From Planctomycetota bacterium (GTDB lineage Bacteria > Planctomycetota > Phycisphaerae > Tepidisphaerales > Tepidisphaeraceae), in NCBI GenBank assembly GCA_029777755.1, contig JAKORQ010000147.1, positions 1 through 9,986 on the forward strand: a stretch of 9,986 nucleotides of DNA. The letters are read 5' to 3'. The position numbers and the translations under genes were made by a program. The notes beneath the pieces are model-generated. The model had not been told where the DNA came from. It did not search any database and saw only the letters and a program-made list of their open reading frames with translations. Positions 4,484-9,986 of this stretch are shown piece after piece (position 1 is the stretch's first letter; every line of letters begins with the position of its first letter).

Positions 4484-6250
4484 TCAGCGCATGGCCGGCA
4501 GCTTTATCTGGAATGTCGATCCGGTTCCCACCTGGCTGGTGACGCTCACGGATCCGTGATGCACGTGGGCGATGTGCTTCACGATGGAAAGCCCCAGGCC
4601 GGTTCCTCCCATCTCCCGCGAGCGTGAGCGATCGACGCGATAGAAGCGCTCGAAGACTCGCGACAGGTCGGCTGCAGGGATGCCGATGCCGGTGTCGGTT
4701 ACCTCCACGATGACATGGTCATGCTCCTCTCGCGCGGACGCGGTGATCGAACCTCCCTCGGGAGTGTACTTGATGGCGTTATCCAGCAGGTTGGCGATGG
4801 CACGCTCCATGTACTCGGGACTGCCCCTGGCCAGCGGCAGGCTTGGTGCGATGTGACACGCGATGTTCTGCTGCTTTCGCGCGGCGGCGGGGCGCAGCAT
4901 CTCCACTGCCTTCTGGAGGACTACCCCAATATCCATCTGCACCATCTCCGGCATCCCCGGCAGGCTTTCCAGTCGCGAGAGGTTTAGCAGGTCATCCACC
5001 AAGTTGGTCAGCTGATCGACATGCTTCTCTATGGTGGCCAGGTACCGTGGAGCACGATCAGGGTCATTGATGGCGCCATCGCGCAGCGTCTCGGCGTACC
5101 CCTTTATGGCAGACAGCGGTGTTCGCAGCTCATGCGAAACGTTGGCCACAAACTCCTTGCGCAGGTCCTCGTAGCGAACCGCCTCGGTGCTGTCGTGCAT
5201 GACGAGGACCAGTCCCTCATGCTGCCCCTCCGGCGGGAAGGTGCTGATGATGACATCGAGATGCCTGCCTTCTATCGGGCCGACGCGCAGGCGTCGTCGT
5301 TTGCCGCTGGAGAGCACTTCGCCTGTCGCCTGCAGGATGGGCTGGCTTCGCACAGTCTCCCAAAGCAGCCGGCCGGCCGGCGATGTCACGGGTGAGAATC
5401 CGAGCAGACGGGCAGCCGCCTCGTTGGAGAGCAATATGCGCTGGCTGGTGTCGGTTGCGATCACTCCCTCACTCATGCTGGAGAGAATTGCGAGGATCTG
5501 GGCACGGTCCTGCCGGGTGCGGGTGATGAGACGATTGAGCGAGTCGGCCATGGAGTCGAGCGCGGCCGCCAGTTGGCCGATTTCACCCTTGTCGCGTCGC
5601 ATGGTGCGGCGGGTCAGGTCGCCATGGCGCAGGGCATCGGCGAAGGAGATCAGTTCCACCACCGGCCGGGCAGTTCGGCGGGCAAACAGATAACAGAGGG
5701 CTGCCGACCCCAGTATCGCCAGGGCGACCGAGATGCCGATTCCCATGTAAAACGCGCGCAGGTGCGGCTGAAGATCGCGCAGATGCACCGACACGCGCAG
5801 GAAGTATTGGCCGCCATCTGTGCCATCGACCCTGCGGACGAAGTACATCATGCCATCATGGACGGTGTTGCTGTCGCGGATGTCTGCTCCCTGGCCGAGG
5901 CTGGCCGCGGTCAGGATTTCCGGCCGGGAGAGATGATTCTCCATCGTCGTCGGGTCGGCCTCGTTGTCGGCGATCACCGTTCCATCCTCGCCGACTACAG
6001 TGATGCGCCGGGAGATCGTCTGGCCCAGTTGCACAACCAGTTGGTTCAGTTCAACCGAGCGATCCGGTGTCAGGTTCGCCTTGAGGAGCTGTTCCAGCAG
6101 GCGTGCTTCATCGTTCAGTGCCGAGCGCGTCTGCTCCATGTAGCTGCGATGCAGACGCTGCGCGCCCACCACACCCACCGCGCCGACCGCCAGGCAGATC
6201 AGCAGCAGGTAGGGGAGGAACAGGCGGCGGAAGAACGGCCTGGAGAGCAT
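4484..6250 (-). CDS. phoR: Phosphate-regulon sensor histidine kinase PhoR
   Basis: A 588-residue inner-membrane kinase that phosphorylates PhoB when phosphate is scarce and acts as its phosphatase otherwise. Domain order: TM1 about 10-31; an extracytoplasmic sensor of about 130 residues, including a GEDGTVIADNEADPTTMENH segment (87-106) seen in many PhoR-type sensors; TM2 about 166-190; HAMP about 190-243; PAS about 250-355; HisKA with phosphoacceptor His373 (SHELRTPLS). The ATPase domain has an N box NLLDNAIKYTP (487-497), G1 DTGIGIP (519-525), F box FERFYRVD (533-540) and G2 GGTGLGLS (548-555). The large sensor loop is like Bacillus PhoR and unlike E. coli PhoR, which has almost none. AGAGGA lies about 10 bases before the ATG, inside the end of phoB, and the gap to the phoB stop is 5 bases. 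All catalytic motifs are intact. Confidence 0.93.
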   Translation of the reverse strand: MLSRPFFRRLFLPYLLLICLAVGAVGVVGAQRLHRSYMEQTRSALNDEARLLEQLLKANLTPDRSVELNQLVVQLGQTISRRITVVGEDGTVIADNEADPTTMENHLSRPEILTAASLGQGADIRDSNTVHDGMMYFVRRVDGTDGGQYFLRVSVHLRDLQPHLRAFYMGIGISVALAILGSAALCYLFARRTARPVVELISFADALRHGDLTRRTMRRDKGEIGQLAAALDSMADSLNRLITRTRQDRAQILAILSSMSEGVIATDTSQRILLSNEAAARLLGFSPVTSPAGRLLWETVRSQPILQATGEVLSSGKRRRLRVGPIEGRHLDVIISTFPPEGQHEGLVLVMHDSTEAVRYEDLRKEFVANVSHELRTPLSAIKGYAETLRDGAINDPDRAPRYLATIEKHVDQLTNLVDDLLNLSRLESLPGMPEMVQMDIGVVLQKAVEMLRPAAARKQQNIACHIAPSLPLARGSPEYMERAIANLLDNAIKYTPEGGSITASAREEHDHVIVEVTDTGIGIPAADLSRVFERFYRVDRSRSREMGGTGLGLSIVKHIAHVHHGSVSVTSQVGTGSTFQIKLPAMR

Positions 6251-6255
6251 GAGTG

Positions 6256-6947
<692 letters not shown>

Positions 6948-6951
<4 letters not shown>

Positions 6952-7649
6952 GGCTGCTGTTTCTCCGCTTCTGGTTCCAGGCCCTTGCCGTGCCGCACAT
7001 CTCGTCCCTTGAGCCAGTAGATCACCTCTTCCGCGATATTAGTGGCGTGGTCGCCGATACGCTCGAGATTTCGCGAGATCAGGATCAGCGAGAGCGCCCG
7101 CTGCAACGAACTGGTGTCGGCCATCATGTAGGTCAGCAGGGAGCGGAAGACCTGGTCGCGCAGGGCGTCGACCTTCTGGTCCTCCTCCAGCACCTGGCCG
7201 GCAAGGTGCACGTCGCGCTTCATCATGGCGCCCAGGCTCTCGCGCACCATCTGCTGCGCCAATCCCGCCATGATGGGGATATCCACCAGGCCGGCCGAGG
7301 GCATCGCCGATCGCAGCGGCGGGGAATCCAGCACATACTGCGTGTTCTCGCTGATGTTAACCGCCTGGTCGGCGATGCGCTCCAGTTCCCCCGCGATGCG
7401 CGAGGCCATGAACAGGAACCTGGCATCCTGCGCCACCGGCTGCTGGCGAACCGTCAGTCGTACCGCGAGGTCATCCACCTCCACCTGCAGTGCGTTGACT
7501 TGCTGCTCCTTCTCCTCGATCTCGCGGGAGGGAGTTTCGCTGCGCTTCTCCAGTCTCTCCACTGCCAGTTGGATCATTTCCTCGGCAAGGGAGCCCATCA
7601 TCACGATCTTCTGCAGCAGACTGTTAAGTTGGTTGTCGAGGTTTCGCAT
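6948..7649 (-). CDS. phoU: Phosphate transport system regulator PhoU
   Basis: A 233-residue all-helical cytoplasmic protein made of two similar three-helix bundles, each with the metal-binding signature of the family: ELERIADQAVNI (about 88-99) and NLERIGDHATNIAEEVIYWL (about 194-213). PhoU links the Pst transporter to PhoR, keeping the kinase off when phosphate is plentiful and limiting uptake. Length is close to E. coli PhoU (241). I chose ATG 7649, 4 bases after the pstB stop with GGA about 9 bases upstream; the in-frame TTG at 7661 would add four residues and overlap pstB by 8 bases. The C-terminus is a short charged tail whose stop overlaps the phoB start (ATGA). Confidence 0.95.
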
Positions 7650-7653
7650 ACTG

Positions 7654-8463
7654 TTATCCAAACCGGCCAGAGATGAATGATTCCGTGCGAGGGTCGCGCG
7701 GGTTCGTGAACATCGCGTCGGTGGGGCCTTCTTCCACCAGCTCTCCCATGAGCATGAACACAGTGCGGTCGGCGATACGGGCGGCCTGCTGGATGTTGTG
7801 CGTCACCATGACCAGCGTGTAGTCGCGCTCCAGGTCCAGTAGAAGCTCCTCGATTCTCTCTGTAGCTACCGGGTCAAGTGCGCTGCACGGTTCATCCAGC
7901 AACAATATCTCCGGCTCGACCGCCAGCGCCCGGGCGATGCACAATCGCTGCTGCTGCCCACCGGACAGCCCCGTTCCAAGGGCGTGCAGGCGATCCTTCA
8001 CCTCATCCCAAAGCGCCGCCCGCCGCAGGCTCAGTTCGACCCGCTCATCCAATTGCGAACGCTTTCGCATTCCGTTCAACCGCAGGCCAACGGCCACATT
8101 ATCGTAGATGGTGAATGTTGGAAACGGATTTGGCCGCTGGAACACCATGCCGATGCTTCGTCGCACCTGGACTGGATCAACCTCGGCGCTGTACAGTTCC
8201 CGGCCATCCACGCGTACGCTTCCGCGCACCCATGCCCCAGCCACCTCCTCATGCAGGCGATTGAGGCAGCGGATGAACGTGCTCTTGCCACAGCCCGAGG
8301 GTCCGATGATGGCAGTAATCGCATTCCGAGGAAGCGAAATTGACAGCGGCCTGATGACCCGGTGCTTGCGGAAGCCGGCCTCAAGTCCGGTTACGACGAT
8401 GCGCGGGGGCGCGGTTTTCTCGGCCGGCGTGACCATGTGTTTGTCCTTCTCCAGCGTGATCAT
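7654..8463 (-). CDS. pstB: Phosphate ABC transporter ATP-binding protein PstB
   Basis: A 269-residue ATPase subunit that drives phosphate import as a dimer on the cytoplasmic face of PstA/PstC. It has Walker A GPSGCGKST (54-62), Q-loop Gln109 within the PstB-typical FQRPNPFP, signature LSGGQQQR (166-173), Walker B ILLLDEP (186-192) with catalytic Glu191, D-loop SALDP, and switch His222 (VTHN). The FQRPNPFP box and the LDEPCSALDP motif separate PstB from other importer ATPases. The start ATG (8463) overlaps the pstA stop as ATGA and has GGAG about 7 bases upstream. An in-frame Met10 (ATG at 8436) is a possible alternative, since the first 20 residues lie outside the conserved fold. Confidence 0.96.
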   Translation of the reverse strand: MITLEKDKHMVTPAEKTAPPRIVVTGLEAGFRKHRVIRPLSISLPRNAITAIIGPSGCGKSTFIRCLNRLHEEVAGAWVRGSVRVDGRELYSAEVDPVQVRRSIGMVFQRPNPFPTFTIYDNVAVGLRLNGMRKRSQLDERVELSLRRAALWDEVKDRLHALGTGLSGGQQQRLCIARALAVEPEILLLDEPCSALDPVATERIEELLLDLERDYTLVMVTHNIQQAARIADRTVFMLMGELVEEGPTDAMFTNPRDPRTESFISGRFG

Positions 8464-9323
8464 GCGTTATCTCCATCTCCGTAGCGCCAGCGTGTGTAGA
8501 GGTTTGTCAGCAGGCGAATGCCAAGGATCATCGTCACCAGCACCAGGGCGGCCCCCCAGGCCTGTTCAACGAGCTGTTCAAACGGCTGGCGTGCGTAGTC
8601 GAACAGCAGGTGTGGCAGAGAACCGGCCGGCCGCATGGGCGAACCGGGGAAGTCATTGGATCCGAAGGAAGTAAACAGCAGGGGAGCCGCTTCTCCTCCC
8701 ACCCTTGCCAGTGCCAGGAACAGCCCGGTCAGCACGGCCGGAATTGCAGAGCGCAGCACGATTCTCAGAACCACTGTTCGACGGTTTAGCCCCAGCCCCA
8801 GCCCCGCTTCATCGACGGCCCGGGGGATAGCACGCAGAGCTTCCTCGGTGGTGCGGGCAAAGATGGGCAGCATAATCATCGCCAGCGCCAGTGCTCCTGC
8901 GATGACCGAAAATCCAAGTCCCAGCGAGAAGCCACTGCGGCTTACCACGACGGTGTATACAAATACGCCGACGATGATTGCCGGGATCCCGCTCATCACC
9001 TCCAGCAGCACCCTGACCAGCGACGCCAGGCGCGGATGCTCACCGCGGGCCAGGAACAATCCCTTCAGCAGGCCAAGGGGGACGGCGATCAGGGATGCAA
9101 TGCCCAGTAGATAGAGCGAGCCGACAATTGCGTGCGCGATTCCGCCCCCACGCTCGCCGACCGGCTGCCATGATGCGGTGAGGAAGCGCACAGTGATCGC
9201 TTGTCCGCCCTTTACAGCCAGCGTACTCAGCAGGCTCGCGAGGGGCAGCAGGCAGATGACCAGGGCAAGCCCCATCGTGAAGACCATGATGCGACTCTTC
9301 CATTTTCGAAGCGATGCGTTCAT
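8460..9323 (-). CDS. pstA: Phosphate ABC transporter permease PstA
   Basis: A 287-residue inner-membrane permease that pairs with PstC to form the phosphate channel. Hydrophobic segments appear at about 13-35, 65-90, 105-127, 138-157, 192-210 and 256-276, the six-helix layout of the family. The cytoplasmic EAA coupling loop that docks on PstB is visible at about 160-195 (EEALRAIPRAVDEAGLGLG, then a basic NRR). The GEAAPLLFTSFG block before the last periplasmic loop is typical of PstA. AAAGGAG lies 7 bases before ATG 9323, and that ATG overlaps the pstC stop by 4 bases. Length is normal (E. coli PstA is 296). Confidence 0.95.
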   Translation of the reverse strand: MNASLRKWKSRIMVFTMGLALVICLLPLASLLSTLAVKGGQAITVRFLTASWQPVGERGGGIAHAIVGSLYLLGIASLIAVPLGLLKGLFLARGEHPRLASLVRVLLEVMSGIPAIIVGVFVYTVVVSRSGFSLGLGFSVIAGALALAMIMLPIFARTTEEALRAIPRAVDEAGLGLGLNRRTVVLRIVLRSAIPAVLTGLFLALARVGGEAAPLLFTSFGSNDFPGSPMRPAGSLPHLLFDYARQPFEQLVEQAWGAALVLVTMILGIRLLTNLYTRWRYGDGDNA

Positions 9324-9986
9324 CCTGCATCTCCTTTCCTGGACGAGCCGCGGATGATGTACCTGGCCAGTAGATTCACCGCGAGCGTCACCAGGAACAG
9401 CAGCAGCGCCATCTCGATAAGGGCCGCCGTGAATAGCTCGCTGGGCGCCTCAGCGAACTGGTTGGCGATCGTGCTGGCAACGGTGTCAGATGAGGCGAAA
9501 ACTGACGCGCTGATCCGCCGGCCATTGCCGATGACCATGGTCACTGCCATCGATTCCCCCAGCGCCCGCCCAAGGGCCAGTACGCATGCACCAATAAAGC
9601 CCGATCGGGCGGGAGGCCAGACAGCGATACGTATCGTCTCCCACCGCGTTGCCCCCAGTCCCAGCGCTGCTTCGCGATAGGAACTGGGCACAGCGCGTAT
9701 CGTGTCCAGTGCCACTGACACGATGATCGGCAGCACCATGATCGCCAGCATCAGCACAGCGCAGAGCATGTTGCGCGGGTCATACGGCGGGCCAAAGAAG
9801 GGCAGGAACCCCAGGGCGCTGGAAAGTATCGGCTGTAGCGTTCCGCTGACCCATGGCGCCAGTACGAAGATGCCCCACAGGCCGTACACCACGCTGGGGA
9901 TGGTCGCGAGAATCTCGATGAGGAATCTCGCCGTGCCACGCAACGGGGCGGGCATGACCTCATTCACAAATGTCGCGATGCCGATC
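9320..9986 (-). CDS. pstC: Phosphate ABC transporter permease PstC (5' end cut off)
   Basis: The visible 221 residues are the C-terminal part of PstC; the frame runs open through the window edge, so the true start lies beyond 9986 and the apparent GTG start at 9967 is internal. The fragment begins IGIATFVNEVMPAPLRG and continues with IEILATIPSVVYGLWGIFV, a PstC hallmark. It also has the EAA loop SSYREAALGLGATRWETIRI and the ALGRALGESMAVTMVIGN block typical of PstC. Four or five membrane helices are recognisable in the fragment. It is the most upstream gene of the operon in the window; pstS would be expected next. Confidence 0.95.
   Translation of the reverse strand, partial: IGIATFVNEVMPAPLRGTARFLIEILATIPSVVYGLWGIFVLAPWVSGTLQPILSSALGFLPFFGPPYDPRNMLCAVLMLAIMVLPIIVSVALDTIRAVPSSYREAALGLGATRWETIRIAVWPPARSGFIGACVLALGRALGESMAVTMVIGNGRRISASVFASSDTVASTIANQFAEAPSELFTAALIEMALLLFLVTLAVNLLARYIIRGSSRKGDAG

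Noticed and set aside
5365..5385. CCGGCCGGC-rich stretches in the pho genes, also near 8622-8633, as a repeat family
   Set aside because: They fall within conserved coding sequence and are explained by GC-rich codons.

Overview
The window is GC-rich bacterial DNA made of two parts. The left part (1 to about 1975) is the integrase end of an integrated genetic element sitting against a tRNA-Glu gene. The right part (about 2010 to 9986) is ordinary chromosomal DNA holding a nucleoside hydrolase, a class II fumarase and most of a phosphate-uptake and phosphate-sensing operon. The integrase style (a WIGNS box before the catalytic tyrosine, a KAAQ-rich tail) and the TubC_N-like protein, XRE regulator and integrase trio resemble my recollection of Planctomycetota genomes. 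That assignment is an inference of moderate to low confidence and rests on no search.

Element end (1-1975, all genes on +). A 36-base palindromic cluster opens the window. It is followed by a small protein with a TubC_N-like docking fold, a 78-residue XRE-type helix-turn-helix regulator that may have its own promoter, and a tyrosine recombinase starting 3 bases after the regulator stops. The recombinase frame runs through an intrinsic terminator and then into the antisense of the 3' half of a tRNA-Glu(CTC) gene, so its last residues (PPRGVEPLSSG) are encoded by the tRNA gene's other strand. This is the layout expected of an element that integrates at the 3' end of a tRNA gene. The rest of the element, and its other attachment site, must lie to the left of base 1.

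Housekeeping block (2010-4477). The tRNA-Glu gene is on - and has a good sigma-70-type promoter at 2037-2065. Next comes a nucleoside hydrolase (-), then fumC (+), which diverges from it across a 79-base gap and ends 6 bases from the end of phoR.

Pho block (4484-9986, all on -). In transcription order it is pstC (5' end cut off by the window edge), pstA, pstB, phoU, phoB, phoR. Junctions are 4-base ATGA overlaps or gaps of 4 to 5 bases, so this looks like one translationally coupled operon. PstC, PstA and PstB form the inner-membrane phosphate ABC importer, PhoU is the negative regulator linking transporter to kinase, and PhoR/PhoB is the two-component system that responds to phosphate starvation. 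The binding protein gene pstS is not in the window and would be expected upstream, beyond base 9986.

I did not find a clearly new system here. The most informative part is the element/tRNA junction: antisense tRNA sequence used as integrase coding sequence, a terminator inside the integrase frame that appears to serve the tRNA, and direct repeats beside the putative crossover site. There is no gene-free stretch over 300 bases.
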